Translations under genes and position numbers: made by a program
NCBI RefSeq assembly: GCF_018448785.1
Contig: NZ_JAHCLU010000007.1
Location: forward strand, 124,001 to 188,000
Source of the DNA: Halomonas jincaotanensis
GTDB taxonomy: Bacteria > Pseudomonadota > Gammaproteobacteria > Pseudomonadales > Halomonadaceae
Direction: 5' to 3'
Length of the DNA: 64,000 nt
The notes under the pieces: model-generated
Database searches by the model: none
The model's input: only the letters and a program-made list of their open reading frames with translations
Told to the model about the DNA's origin: nothing
Shown here: in pieces, positions 32,948 to 41,361 of the stretch
Position numbering within the stretch: the first letter of the stretch is position 1
How the letters are laid out: each line of letters opens with the position of its first letter

Positions 32948-33006
32948 TGGTGCCGGCGGTCGGACTCGAACCGACACACTGTCTCCAGCGGCGGATTTTG
33001 AATCCG
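32948..33006 (-). other. 3' fragment of tRNA-Leu(CAA), probable island att site
   Basis: Read on the minus strand, the segment goes from the anticodon stem-loop (loop TTCAAAA, anticodon CAA) through a long variable arm and an intact T arm (GGTTCGAGTCC) to GCCGGCACCA. The D arm and 5' acceptor strand are absent: to the right the sequence cannot pair with the acceptor. This is the typical remnant left when an island inserts in a tRNA 3' end. Right after it lies an inverted pair TCGACAA/TTGTCGA (33011-33017 and 33044-33050). Confidence 0.75.
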
Positions 33007-33108
33007 TATTTCGACAATACAAGGCCGCGCTTGCTACGGGCATTTGTCGATAAATCAATCGCTTGGAAATTTACACTGATTACACACCCAACATAGATTA
33101 GCTGCAGT

Positions 33109-33128
33109 CTGCGACCAAACTGCGACCA
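33109..33128. repeat. Direct repeat CTGCGACCA x2, period 11
   Basis: Two identical 9-mers at 33109-33117 and 33120-33128, about 100 bases inside the putative island from the tRNA scar. Spaced direct repeats at this place could be arm-type integrase sites (inference). Confidence 0.4.
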
Positions 33129-33483
33129 CCTGACACCGGCTACTGCAGCGGACACTCGTCCGCTGCTTAAGAGACGGTGCTCAATCGTGTCATTGTCGCT
33201 GGGCGACACGGCGTGACTGATTCTGAGTGTCGCGCGCGTTGCCGGTCGCCCTCGTGAGCGCTTGTTATCCATCGCTGTGCAGCGTCGATAGCTGTCGACG
33301 TTGAGCTCGAAAGGGTGTCTTTCAACGCCAGGAGGCAAGCCTTCGAGACGTGATCCTTTCCAAGCGTTGGCTGGCCTGCCGGCACCTGGTTGTCCTCCGT
33401 ACGGGCGCCTTATCGAACGCCATAGCGATATTCCGCAGCACAGCAACACTCCGAGCTCGTCCGAAGCACTTCCGAAAAATTAG

Positions 33484-33513
33484 TTGACAAGCAAAGACAG
33501 TCGAAACTAACTT
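33484..33513 (+). promoter_or_regulatory. Promoter candidate of the ABC operon
   Basis: A perfect -35 TTGACA at 33484-33489 is followed after 18 bases by TAACTT, a weak -10. The IclR-like palindrome begins just behind. The ABC substrate-binding gene starts 60 bases downstream. Confidence 0.4.
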
Positions 33514-33518
33514 TATTC

Positions 33519-33540
33519 TGGAATACTAAATCGTGTTCCA
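33519..33540. promoter_or_regulatory. IclR-type operator candidate
   Basis: The palindrome TGGAATAC, six bases, GTGTTCCA matches itself at 7 of 8 positions per arm. Its outer TGGAA/TTCCA resembles known IclR-family operators. It sits at the start-site position of the promoter in front of the ABC genes, suiting repression by the IclR protein encoded at 36995. Confidence 0.5.
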
Positions 33541-33573
33541 CAATAACGGAATCCGCCAATTAGGAGGCGCACA

Positions 33574-34407
33574 ATGTTCAAAACAATAACCCGGCTGGGT
33601 CCCACTGCGTTCGTCTGTTGCGTCTTCGCCGGCGTCGCTCAGGCCGACAAGCTTCAGGACGTACTCGACCGCGGGCATCTGATCGCGGGCACCGGAAGCA
33701 CGAACGCCCCTTGGCATTTCATGGATGCCGACAACAACCTCGTCGGTTTCGATGTCGACATGCTTCGGCTGATTGCGAAGGGCCTATTCGATGACCCCGA
33801 GGCAATCGAGTTCGTCAACCAGTCTGGCGACGCGCGGATCCCGAACCTCGCAACCGACAAGGTTGACGTGGCCTGCCAGTTCATGACCGTTACAGCCGGG
33901 CGTGCACAGCAGGTCGAATTCACGATCCCCTATTATCGCGAAGGCGTGGGCCTGATGCTGATGGCCGACGGCGAATACGCCGATTACGAGGCGCTAAAAG
34001 CGGGGGGTAGTGACGTCACAGTGTCGGTGCTTCAGAACGTTTATGCCGAGGATATGGTGCATGCCGCCCTACCCGAGGCCACGGTCGACCAGTACGATAG
34101 CGTCGATCTGATGTACCAGGCACTGAATTCAGGACGCTCTGACGCAGCCGCGACCGACCAGTCGTCGTTGAGCTGGTACATGAAGCAGAACCCGGACCGC
34201 TATGCCGACGCTGGATACGGCTGGAATCCGCAGAGCTATAGCTGCGCCGTCAAGCCTGGCGAGCAGCGCTGGCTGAACTTCGTGAATTCGGTTCTGCACG
34301 AGGCGATGACGGGTGTTGAATTCAACACTTATGCGGCCTCCTTTGAAGAATGGTTCGGCGTGCAGCTCGACCCGCCCCAGATCGGTTTCCCGATCGAGTA
34401 CAAGTAA
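33574..34407 (+). CDS. Amino-acid ABC transporter substrate-binding protein (family 3)
   Basis: A periplasmic binding protein of 277 residues with a signal peptide ending VAQA-DK. Family 3 signatures follow: RGHLIAGTGSTNAPWHFMD, VGFDVDMLRLIAKGL, and VDVACQFMTVTAGRAQQVEFTIPYY (split here as DVACQF and TAGRAQQVEFT). It binds a polar amino acid; the Arg of TAGRAQQV normally grips the ligand alpha-carboxylate. ATG 33574 follows AGGAGG. First gene of the ABC operon. Confidence 0.92.
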   Translation: MFKTITRLGPTAFVCCVFAGVAQADKLQDVLDRGHLIAGTGSTNAPWHFMDADNNLVGFDVDMLRLIAKGLFDDPEAIEFVNQSGDARIPNLATDKVDVACQFMTVTAGRAQQVEFTIPYYREGVGLMLMADGEYADYEALKAGGSDVTVSVLQNVYAEDMVHAALPEATVDQYDSVDLMYQALNSGRSDAAATDQSSLSWYMKQNPDRYADAGYGWNPQSYSCAVKPGEQRWLNFVNSVLHEAMTGVEFNTYAASFEEWFGVQLDPPQIGFPIEYK

Positions 34408-34430
34408 GACTAGGCGTCCCGGGGCTTTCT

Positions 34431-35093
34431 ATGGACTACAATTTCAACTTCGCGGCGGTGTGGCGAGACTTTGACCTCTTGCTCTCTGGCTTGGGGCTAG
34501 GGCTTATATTAGCCGTGGTCTCCATCGCGATCGGTTGTCTGATTGGCCTATTTCTAGCCTTCGGGATGCTGTCAAAAAAACGACCCATCCGTTGGGCTGC
34601 GACAGTTTATGTCTCGGCGTTTCGGAACACGCCGATTCTCGTGCTAATCCTCTTCACTTTCTTCGCCTTACCGGAGCTTGGCATTCGCCTTGGTAAAATC
34701 GAAAGCTTCATTGTCACGCTTGCGGTCTATTCCGGCGCTTACTTGACTGAGGTCTTTCGCTCTGGTCTCGTCTCGCTGCCGTCGGGGCTTCGAGAGGCCG
34801 GGCTGACAATCGGTTTGACCGAATCCCGGACCAAGATTCTGATCACAATTCCGGTCATGTTCCGCCGAGTCCTGCCCGCGCTCGGCAATAACTTCATTTC
34901 TCTGTTCAAGGACACCTCGCTCGCCGCGGCCATCGCCGTGCCTGAGCTGACTTTCTATGCCCGCAAGATCAACGTGGAAACGTTCCGTGTGATTGAGACA
35001 TGGATGGTCGCAAGTCTGATCTACGTTCTTGCCTGTTCGATCATTGCCGCAATTTTGCGGCGTATCGAAAGCCGTCTGTCGATCCCGAGATAG
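34431..35093 (+). CDS. Amino-acid ABC transporter permease (HisM/GlnP family)
   Basis: A 220-residue polar-amino-acid permease with five helices. The FRNTPILVLILF segment is the family N-terminal signature, and the EAA loop reads REAGLTIGLTESRTKILITI. ATG 34431 begins 23 bases after the binding-protein stop; the frame itself opens at 34350 without support. Partner of the next permease. Confidence 0.9.
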   Translation: MDYNFNFAAVWRDFDLLLSGLGLGLILAVVSIAIGCLIGLFLAFGMLSKKRPIRWAATVYVSAFRNTPILVLILFTFFALPELGIRLGKIESFIVTLAVYSGAYLTEVFRSGLVSLPSGLREAGLTIGLTESRTKILITIPVMFRRVLPALGNNFISLFKDTSLAAAIAVPELTFYARKINVETFRVIETWMVASLIYVLACSIIAAILRRIESRLSIPR

Positions 35094-35101
35094 GTGCCCG
35101 A

Positions 35102-35764
35102 ATGGATATCCTGCAAACCTTCGAAGCCATTTGGGCGGCACGCTGGCCGATTCTCGATGGCTTCGGCAATACGATCCTGATCTCGGTTGTGTCGATCCTG
35201 CTGGGCACGCCCCTCGGAGTCGTCGTTGGGCTGATTCTATCTTATGGAAACACCGCATTACGGTTCGCCGTGCGCCTATACTCCGATTTTCTGCGTGGCA
35301 CGCCAGTCTTCGTGCTTATTCTTGCCTGTTTCTACATTCTCTCTGTCGTGGGCATTCAGCTCTCGGCCTTGCAAGCCGGCATCTTTTCGCTCACGTTGTT
35401 CTGTTCCTCGCATGTCGGCGAAATCGTCCAGGGCGCCCTGAAGGCCATTCCGAAGGGGCAGACCGAAGCAGCAAAATCCGTAGGTCTCACGTTTTTTGGC
35501 ACATTTTTCTCAGTGCTTCTGCCGCAGGCACTTCGAATGATCTTGCCTACTTGGGTGACCACCGCCACCGAAATCGTGAAAGCATCGACACTGCTCTCGG
35601 TCATCGGCGTGGTCGAGTTGTTGCTGGCGACGCAGCAAGTGATCTCCCGCACATATCTTAGCCTCGAACTCTACTTCTTCGCCGGGTTTGTCTTCTTCCT
35701 TATCAACTTCGCGATCGAAAAAGCCGGACGCTTCGTCGAGCGCAAGGTTTCGCTTCCCACTTGA
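35102..35764 (+). CDS. Amino-acid ABC transporter permease, second subunit
   Basis: A 220-residue permease paralogous to its neighbour. Signatures: [14 protein letters not shown], and the EAA loop [19 protein letters not shown]. Two dissimilar permeases of the His/Glu/Gln/Arg-7TM group form the heterodimeric channel. It starts 8 bases after the previous stop. Confidence 0.9.
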   Translation: MDILQTFEAIWAARWPILDGFGNTILISVVSILLGTPLGVVVGLILSYGNTALRFAVRLYSDFLRGTPVFVLILACFYILSVVGIQLSALQAGIFSLTLFCSSHVGEIVQGALKAIPKGQTEAAKSVGLTFFGTFFSVLLPQALRMILPTWVTTATEIVKASTLLSVIGVVELLLATQQVISRTYLSLELYFFAGFVFFLINFAIEKAGRFVERKVSLPT

Positions 35765-36540
35765 GGCCCACATTGACTGCTCCTGTTCTGGAAATCACGA
35801 ACCTGCACAAAAGCTTCGGCAAGGTCGAGGTGCTCAAGGGCATCAACCTGACCATGCAAAGTGGCGATGTCGTGAGCCTGATCGGCTCGAGCGGCTCGGG
35901 AAAGACCACTCTACTGCGCTGTGTGAACTTGTTGGAAGACTACGAGGATGGTGTCGTCGCCGTTGCGGGGGAACAGATCGGCTACACTCAGCGCAACGGC
36001 AGACGGATTCGGCTTAAAGAAAAAGAAATAGCCCGCCAGCGCGCCATGACCGGCATGGTCTTTCAGCATTTCAACCTTTTCCCGCACATGAGCGCGATCC
36101 GTAATGTCATGCTGGGCCTGATCAAGACCCGCAAGATGAGAAACGACGAGGCCTACGCCACCGCCGAGGGTTGGCTGGATCGCGTGGGCATGAAGGATCG
36201 GAAGAACCATTACCCGGGCCAGCTTTCTGGTGGTCAGCAGCAGCGCGTCGCCATCGCCCGTGCGATCGCTATGAACCCAGCGCTCATGCTCTTTGACGAG
36301 GTGACTTCGGCGCTCGACCCTGAGCTCATCAGCGAGGTGCTGGCGGTCGTAAAGGATCTCGCCTTCGATGGCATGACGATGCTCTTGGTTACTCACGAGA
36401 TGCAGTTCGCCCACGACGTATCGGACACAGTTGTCTTCATGCAGGACGGACGCATTGGCGAGGAAGGCCCGCCCGACCAACTCTTCCATAGCCCGAAATC
36501 GGAGCGTCTCAAGGCATTCCTCAAAAGCTCAAAATTCTGA
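35761..36540 (+). CDS. Amino-acid ABC transporter ATP-binding protein
   Basis: A polar-amino-acid ABC ATPase of about 255 residues. Walker A is [11 protein letters not shown], the Q loop [11 protein letters not shown], the signature [14 protein letters not shown], Walker [15 protein letters not shown], and the H loop VTHEM. No ATG is near the start: TTG 35761 overlaps the permease stop (TTGA) and TTG 35773 is the alternative. It completes the transporter. Confidence 0.93.
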   Translation: MRPTLTAPVLEITNLHKSFGKVEVLKGINLTMQSGDVVSLIGSSGSGKTTLLRCVNLLEDYEDGVVAVAGEQIGYTQRNGRRIRLKEKEIARQRAMTGMVFQHFNLFPHMSAIRNVMLGLIKTRKMRNDEAYATAEGWLDRVGMKDRKNHYPGQLSGGQQQRVAIARAIAMNPALMLFDEVTSALDPELISEVLAVVKDLAFDGMTMLLVTHEMQFAHDVSDTVVFMQDGRIGEEGPPDQLFHSPKSERLKAFLKSSKF

Positions 36541-36553
36541 ATAGGGATAGAAT

Positions 36554-36943
36554 ATGACCATCACAAGGCACGGCGTAAACGAATCCAAGGGCTCCGGGCG
36601 TCAAGGGCTACCATTTGCCAAGGCGACGGAGGCCGACGGCTGGCTCTATGTCTCCGGCCAGACGCCGATGGTGGATGGAGAGGTGATTGACGGCGGGATC
36701 GTGCCGCAGGCTAATCAGGCGATCCTCAACATGATTTCGATCGTGGAGGCAGCCGGATATAGCGTTGCCGACATCATGCGAGTCGGTGTCTGGATCGACG
36801 ACCCACGCGACTTCTGGAGCTTCAACAAGGTATTTGCCGAGCACTTCGGCGAATACCCGCCGGCCCGAGCCTGTGTCCAATCCGCAATGGTCGTCGACTG
36901 CAAGGTGGAAGTGGATTGCATCGCCTTTCGCAAGACAACCTAA
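36554..36943 (+). CDS. RidA/YjgF-family enamine/imine deaminase
   Basis: A 129-residue RidA-like protein with GWLYVSGQTP, the GIVPQANQAILNM helix, VWIDDPRDF and the terminal core PPARACVQSA, where the Arg needed for imine hydrolysis is present. RidA proteins hydrolyse reactive 2-aminoacrylate-type intermediates of PLP dehydratases. Here it follows an amino-acid transporter and precedes a PLP aldolase, which fits. Its length and the missing QT-rich start place it in a RidA subfamily rather than RidA itself. Confidence 0.88.
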   Translation: MTITRHGVNESKGSGRQGLPFAKATEADGWLYVSGQTPMVDGEVIDGGIVPQANQAILNMISIVEAAGYSVADIMRVGVWIDDPRDFWSFNKVFAEHFGEYPPARACVQSAMVVDCKVEVDCIAFRKTT

Positions 36944-36948
36944 AAAAA

Positions 36949-36965
36949 TGCTCTTACAGAGAGCA
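36949..36965 (-). terminator. Hairpin between RidA and IclR genes
   Basis: TGCTCT, 5-base loop, AGAGCA. On the minus strand it is followed by seven T residues, as in an intrinsic terminator for leftward transcription; on the plus strand no T-run follows. It may instead be a regulator site. Confidence 0.35.
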
Positions 36966-36994
36966 CATCTAGCGAAGAAGCGGCCGTTACCTGA

Positions 36995-37804
36995 ATGAGC
37001 ACACCGAAATCTGTCACTGCCACCAGAACGAAGGAACGGGGGTTGGAGCGCGCCTTCATGATCCTCGACTATCTTTGCACCACCAGCGATCCACAGCGAC
37101 CCATCGACATTGCAACCGGCATGGGGGCGCCGAAGTCCTCAATATACGAACTGGTCGGCCTGTTGACGACAGCGGGCTTGCTGGAGCGGACTGACTCCGA
37201 AGGCAGGGTATTCCTCGGGCGCAAGCTGCATTACTGGGGGTTGAACTATCTCAAAAACTTCGACATAACACGTCTTGCCCGGCCGGTACTGGGATGGATC
37301 ACAGAACAGACGCGGGAGACTGCGCAGCTCTGCATGCTCGACCGAGATAAGTACTTCGTCGCAATGATGAACGAAGGCAGCCGCCCATTCAGGATTAGTG
37401 CCGATGTCGGCGTGCGAACACCCATTCCCTGGACGGCGTCGGGCCGCCTGCTTCTCGGCCACCTGTCGAAGGAGAAGATCCTTAAGCTGATCCCTCCTGA
37501 AGATTTCACGTGTCCCCACGGTGAGCACATTGATCCTCATGAGTTTGTGGAGAGTGTGCATGCAGCCTGGAACGAGAAGTTTTTCTCCTTTAACAGCATC
37601 GCGGACAACTTCACCCACTGTTTCGCGGCACCAGTGCTTGATGCCGAGGGAATCTGCCAGTGCACCGTCTGCATCATCGCACCCAAGCAAGATGCGATGG
37701 CGAACTATGACCTTTATCGCGCGACTCTCGTTCAGGCGGGAAAGCGATTGTCTCGTCTGCCCAGCTCTCCAGACTCCGATATTCAAGGCCGAGCTGCGCT
37801 ATAG
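36995..37804 (+). CDS. IclR-family transcriptional regulator
   Basis: A 269-residue IclR regulator: N-terminal winged helix (about 12-75, with GLERAFMILDYL and the recognition region PKSSIYELVGLLTTAGLLE), then the effector-binding domain (about 85-255) with PIPWTASGRLLLGHLS, and a C-terminal Cys pair (GICQCTVCII). It probably controls the ABC-RidA-aldolase cluster through the palindrome at 33519. Confidence 0.92.
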   Translation: MSTPKSVTATRTKERGLERAFMILDYLCTTSDPQRPIDIATGMGAPKSSIYELVGLLTTAGLLERTDSEGRVFLGRKLHYWGLNYLKNFDITRLARPVLGWITEQTRETAQLCMLDRDKYFVAMMNEGSRPFRISADVGVRTPIPWTASGRLLLGHLSKEKILKLIPPEDFTCPHGEHIDPHEFVESVHAAWNEKFFSFNSIADNFTHCFAAPVLDAEGICQCTVCIIAPKQDAMANYDLYRATLVQAGKRLSRLPSSPDSDIQGRAAL

Positions 37805-37907
37805 CCTGGCTGTCAACTTGAGAAATGCGTTAGATGATGTGTTGAGCTCAGCGAATGATCGCTAACCTTCCCTCCATCCACGCCATCACATCTCCGGAGA
37901 CTCGCTG

Positions 37908-38969
37908 ATGCATATCAAAGATATCGATACCCCCGCCGTACTGATCGATCTCGAGCGGGTCGAAGCGAACCTGAGACGCGCGCAGGATTACGCCGACGCG
38001 CACAACCTGCCGCTGCGGCCACACGTAAAAACCCACAAGCTGCCAGAAATGGCGCGAAAACAGATGGCACTCGGAGCGAACGGCATCACCTGCCAGAAAA
38101 TCGGCGAGGCCGAGGCGATGGCCGATGGTGGGCTCACCGACATCTTCCTGCCTTACAACATCCTCGGCACGTCCAAGCTCGACCGGCTGGTCGACCTGCA
38201 TTCCCGTATTAGGTTATCGGTTACTGCCGATAGTGCCGTGACAGTCGCCGGTTACTCCGCCCGGTTCGACGCGGCCGAGCCACTGAACGTACTGGTGGAA
38301 TGCGATACCGGCGCGGGTCGCTGCGGTGTACAGACGCCGGAAGAGGCGGTGGCGCTCGCCCGGCAGATCGAAGACGCCCCGGGCCTGATCTTCGGCGGGC
38401 TGATGACATACCCGCCCAAGGGCGACATCGCAAAGGCCGATACCTGGCTGCACAAAGCCAAGGCCGCGCTGGAGTCTGCTGACCTGCCACCTAAGGTGAT
38501 CTCGTCCGGCGGTTCCCCTGACTTATACCGCGCCGCCGAAGGAACGGCCACGACCGAGTACCGGCCTGGCACCTATATCTATTCCGACCGGATGCAGGTC
38601 GCATTCGGCCTTGGCACGCTGGACGATTGTGCGTTGACAGTGAAGGCCACCGTGGTCAGCCGCCCCAACGCGGATCGGGCAGTGCTCGATTCAGGCTCTA
38701 AGGCGCTGGCCGCCGATGCAGTTCCTGCACCGCACAAGGGCCACGGCCACCTGGTGGAATATCCGAATGCTGTTATCACCGCCCTGTCCGAGGAACACGC
38801 GGTCGTTGACTTGTCCGCGTGCACGGACAAACCAGCGCTTGGCGACATGGTACGTGTGATTCCGAACCATGCATGCGTCGTCACCAACCTGTTCGATATG
38901 GTTTACCTGGTGCGCGGCGATAATGTCGAACGGGAGGCCGAGATAACGTCACGCGGGAATCTGCGCTGA
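37908..38969 (+). CDS. D-threonine aldolase / 3-hydroxyaspartate aldolase-like PLP enzyme (fold type III)
   Basis: A 353-residue alanine-racemase-fold enzyme of the DSD1/D-threonine-aldolase group. The PLP lysine lies in RPHVKTHK (near residue 43), the phosphate site in VISSGGSPDLY, and the C-terminal metal ligands His and Cys in PNHACVVTNLFD. Family members cleave D-threonine or D-3-hydroxyaspartate to glycine plus aldehyde or glyoxylate, or dehydrate D-serine. Substrate not assignable. It follows the IclR gene by about 100 bases, with GGAG before ATG 37908. Confidence 0.88.
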   Translation: MHIKDIDTPAVLIDLERVEANLRRAQDYADAHNLPLRPHVKTHKLPEMARKQMALGANGITCQKIGEAEAMADGGLTDIFLPYNILGTSKLDRLVDLHSRIRLSVTADSAVTVAGYSARFDAAEPLNVLVECDTGAGRCGVQTPEEAVALARQIEDAPGLIFGGLMTYPPKGDIAKADTWLHKAKAALESADLPPKVISSGGSPDLYRAAEGTATTEYRPGTYIYSDRMQVAFGLGTLDDCALTVKATVVSRPNADRAVLDSGSKALAADAVPAPHKGHGHLVEYPNAVITALSEEHAVVDLSACTDKPALGDMVRVIPNHACVVTNLFDMVYLVRGDNVEREAEITSRGNLR

Positions 38970-39011
38970 AATCTTCTTTTCTGGGTCAGTCTGGTGAATT
39001 AGTCTGGCTGA

Positions 39012-39875
39012 GAGTTCCTTTCAAAACTTGCCCTGAAGCTTGTTCCAGCAGATCAGCGAACAGCCCAATAGCGTCAAGGCATAGTGGATATCGACGCGCC
39101 GTTCATAGCGGGTGGCGAGTCGCCTCATCCGCCCCAACCAGGCAAAGGTTCGCTCGACCACCCATCGATGACGCCCGAGTCGCTGACTGTCTTCCACGCC
39201 CCGACGGGCAATGCGGGGCTGGATACCCCGCGTTCGGCACGATCGGAGGCAGCGCCGATGATCGTACGCCTTATCCGCATGCAGCTTGCCGGGACGACGA
39301 CGAGGCCGCCCCGGCCGGCCTGAGGAGAGGGGCGAAACGCTGTCGAGCAGCGCCGCCAGCGGCACACTATCGTTCATGTTGGCTCCCGATAGCAGAATCG
39401 CCAGAGGCACCCCCTGACGATCGGTCAGCAGGTGGCGTTTGGTGCCCGGCCTACCTCGGTCTGTCGGGTTGGGGCCGATGGCGGAGCCCCCCTTTTTTGC
39501 CGGTAGGGAGGCGCTGTCCATGCAGGCCCGCGCCCAGTTGAGTTGGTCAGCGTGATGCAGGTGCTCCAGCAGCGTCTGATGCAAGTGCTCCCAGACGCCC
39601 GCTTCGTGCCAGTCACGCAAACGACGCCAGAGCAGGTGACGCCTGAGCCGCAACCCATCTCCTGCGGCAGCATCTCCCAGGGGATGCCTGAGCGAAGAAC
39701 GAACAGGATGCCTGTCAGGGCGGCGCGGTTGGAGATGGGCGGCCGTCCGCCACGCGGCTTGGGCGTTGGCAGTAGGGGCTCGACAATGGTCCAGAGTTCG
39801 TCGGATACGATCTTCTTAACCATACCGAAAATCTAGGAACGGATGACGCCGATTTCAAGGTTTTGAAAGGCGCTC
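39012..39875 (-). mobile_element. IS5-family insertion sequence (about 864 bp)
   Basis: A complete IS with imperfect terminal repeats: left GAGTTCCTTTCAAAAC at 39012-39027 matches the complement of 39860-39875 at 14 of 16 bases. It carries one transposase split over two overlapping frames. No clear target duplication is seen at the ends. Confidence 0.8.
39021..39823 (-). CDS. IS5-family transposase, two frames joined by -1 frameshift
   Basis: The first frame (39823-39425) holds the N-terminal HTH with ELWTIVEPLLPTPKPRGGRPP. The second (39653-39021) holds the DDE residues: MDSAS, HADKAYD and WVVERTFAW. The switch to the -1 frame most likely occurs at the A6G6 run (complement of 39487-39498), a slippery stretch. 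Joined, they give about 265 residues, the normal IS427-group length. Both halves are otherwise intact, so the element may be active. Confidence 0.82.
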
Positions 39876-40010
39876 TTAACCTGCTTGATTGCCTGCCACT
39901 TTAAGATCTACGGTAAATGCTGGTGTTTACTGATCAGTATATAACTCTCCCTCCCTTAGCTCGAAATCCCGTCAAAGGTATACTGGATTAGCGTTAAATT
40001 AGCCACTGGC
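39876..40010. other. AT-rich spacer, no gene
   Basis: About 135 bases between the IS and the end of the leftward operon, clearly AT-richer than neighbours. No hairpin terminator is apparent. Confidence 0.4.
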
Positions 40011-40916
40011 TCATTGTTCCGGTGGTGTCGAATCGATCAATCTCGCGATAGCCGTGTGATCCACTCCGGGACCGAGCTCCGCCTCGCCACGTCGCCAAAT
40101 CGAAAGCAGGTCATGCCCGAGCGGAAGAGTGACCCGAAGGTGATCAGCTAATCCGATCGCAGTCTCCAGGTCCTTACACATTAAGCTCAGAGAAAAGCCC
40201 GAAGCGAAGCTATCATTGAGGACGTGCTGGCCGAGCTTGTTCTCAGTAGAATTGTTACGTCCCGTTGACGAGTTCAGAACCTGGATGACAGTCTCTCCCT
40301 GAATGCCGAAGGCCTGGCCTATGCGCAGCGCTTCGCAGGCGGCTACCAGCCCCGCTGCGGAGACATAGTTGTTTAGTGATTTCATGGCGTGTCCAGCCCC
40401 GAGGGGGCCACAATTGACGACGCTTGACGACATGGTGGCGAATACTGAGGCAAGCCATTGCAGCGTTTCGGCATCGCCGCCCGTCATGACGGCGAGTTCG
40501 CCCGACCGCGCGCGAGGCACGCCACCAGACACTGGCGCGTCGACGAAGATGAGGCCTAGATCGGCCAGCTCTTGGCCCAGCGCTGCCGTTCCTGTTGCTT
40601 CGGAGGAACTCATATCGACGACGACCGTACCCGGTTTTAACTCGCCAGCTAGGCCTGAACTCCCGACGAGGACCTCGCGCACGATGGATCCGTTTGGCAA
40701 CATCAAAATAACCACATCGACGGAGCTGAAATCGGAAGCCACGGAGGCAATCTGAGCCCCGCCGTATTCATCGCAGAATCGTTCGGTCGTGGCAACGTCA
40801 GCGTCCCTGACCCAGAGTCGATAGTCTGCAGCGGCGAGGTTTGCCGCCATCGGCCAGCCCATATTCCCGAGTCCGACGAAGCCGATCTGATGGACTTCTT
40901 TCGTAGTTTCACTCAT
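40011..40916 (-). CDS. 3-hydroxyisobutyrate-dehydrogenase-family oxidoreductase (copy 1)
   Basis: A 301-residue beta-hydroxyacid dehydrogenase. The NAD(P) site is IGFVGLGNMGWPMAANL, the substrate signature VDAPVSGGV, and the catalytic Lys lies in AGHAMKSLNNY. Members reduce or oxidise 3-hydroxyisobutyrate, tartronate semialdehyde or 2-(hydroxymethyl)glutarate; the substrate is not clear here. ATG 40916 overlaps the upstream stop by 8 bases. Last gene of the seven-gene leftward operon and one of three paralogues in the cluster. Confidence 0.9.
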   Translation of the reverse strand: MSETTKEVHQIGFVGLGNMGWPMAANLAAADYRLWVRDADVATTERFCDEYGGAQIASVASDFSSVDVVILMLPNGSIVREVLVGSSGLAGELKPGTVVVDMSSSEATGTAALGQELADLGLIFVDAPVSGGVPRARSGELAVMTGGDAETLQWLASVFATMSSSVVNCGPLGAGHAMKSLNNYVSAAGLVAACEALRIGQAFGIQGETVIQVLNSSTGRNNSTENKLGQHVLNDSFASGFSLSLMCKDLETAIGLADHLRVTLPLGHDLLSIWRRGEAELGPGVDHTAIARLIDSTPPEQ

Positions 40917-41283
40917 ATTCGTCAATCACCTTCTGTGCTGTACGGAAACTGTCGATGGCAGCTGGGACGCCGCAGTAGATCGCAGTCTGAAGAAAGACTT
41001 CCGCGATCTCGTCTCTGGTGAGCCCGTTGTTTAATGCACCGCGGACATGCAGCGCGAGCTCGTGTGGCCGGTTGAGCGCGGTGATCATGGCGAGATTAAT
41101 GATGCTGCGAGTCTTACGATCTAGACCTTCGCGCCCCCAGATTTCTCCCCAGCAATATTCGGTGACGAGATCCTGCATCGGCCGAGAAAAGTCGGTTGCG
41201 TTTTCCAGCGACCGATTCACGTGCTCGTTTCCCAGAACATCGCGACGGATTCCGAGCCCTTTCTCATAACGTGACTTGTTCAT
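40909..41283 (-). CDS. Carboxymuconolactone-decarboxylase-family protein
   Basis: A 124-residue CMD/AhpD-fold protein. It has GREGLDRKTRSIINLAM, ALNRPHELALHVRGALNNG and IAEVFLQTAIYCGVPAA, matching gamma-carboxymuconolactone decarboxylase more than the CxxC AhpD type. It decarboxylates or isomerises a lactone acid in known cases. ATG 41283 follows AGGAG. Coupled to copy 1 of the dehydrogenase. Confidence 0.88.
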   Translation of the reverse strand: MNKSRYEKGLGIRRDVLGNEHVNRSLENATDFSRPMQDLVTEYCWGEIWGREGLDRKTRSIINLAMITALNRPHELALHVRGALNNGLTRDEIAEVFLQTAIYCGVPAAIDSFRTAQKVIDEYE

Positions 41284-41361
41284 TAAGTTCACTCCTTCAT
41301 TTTTTGCATGCGTTGTTGCGTTTTCGTGCTTTACCTGTCGTCGACGCGTATGAGCTACGGA

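Larger units (their letters stand above)
32805..33573. other. Island-edge region without genes
   Basis: About 770 bases holding the tRNA-Leu 3' fragment, short repeats to its right and the promoter of the ABC operon. Frames here lack ribosome sites and homology that I recognise. No integrase gene is present. Confidence 0.55.

Noticed and set aside
32948..33040. A complete tRNA-Leu gene at the scar
   Set aside because: The D arm and 5' acceptor strand do not pair; only the 3' part from the anticodon stem onward is tRNA-like.
32820..33449. A 209-codon frame across the tRNA-Leu scar
   Set aside because: No ribosome site or recognised motif; it passes through the tRNA fragment and repeats.
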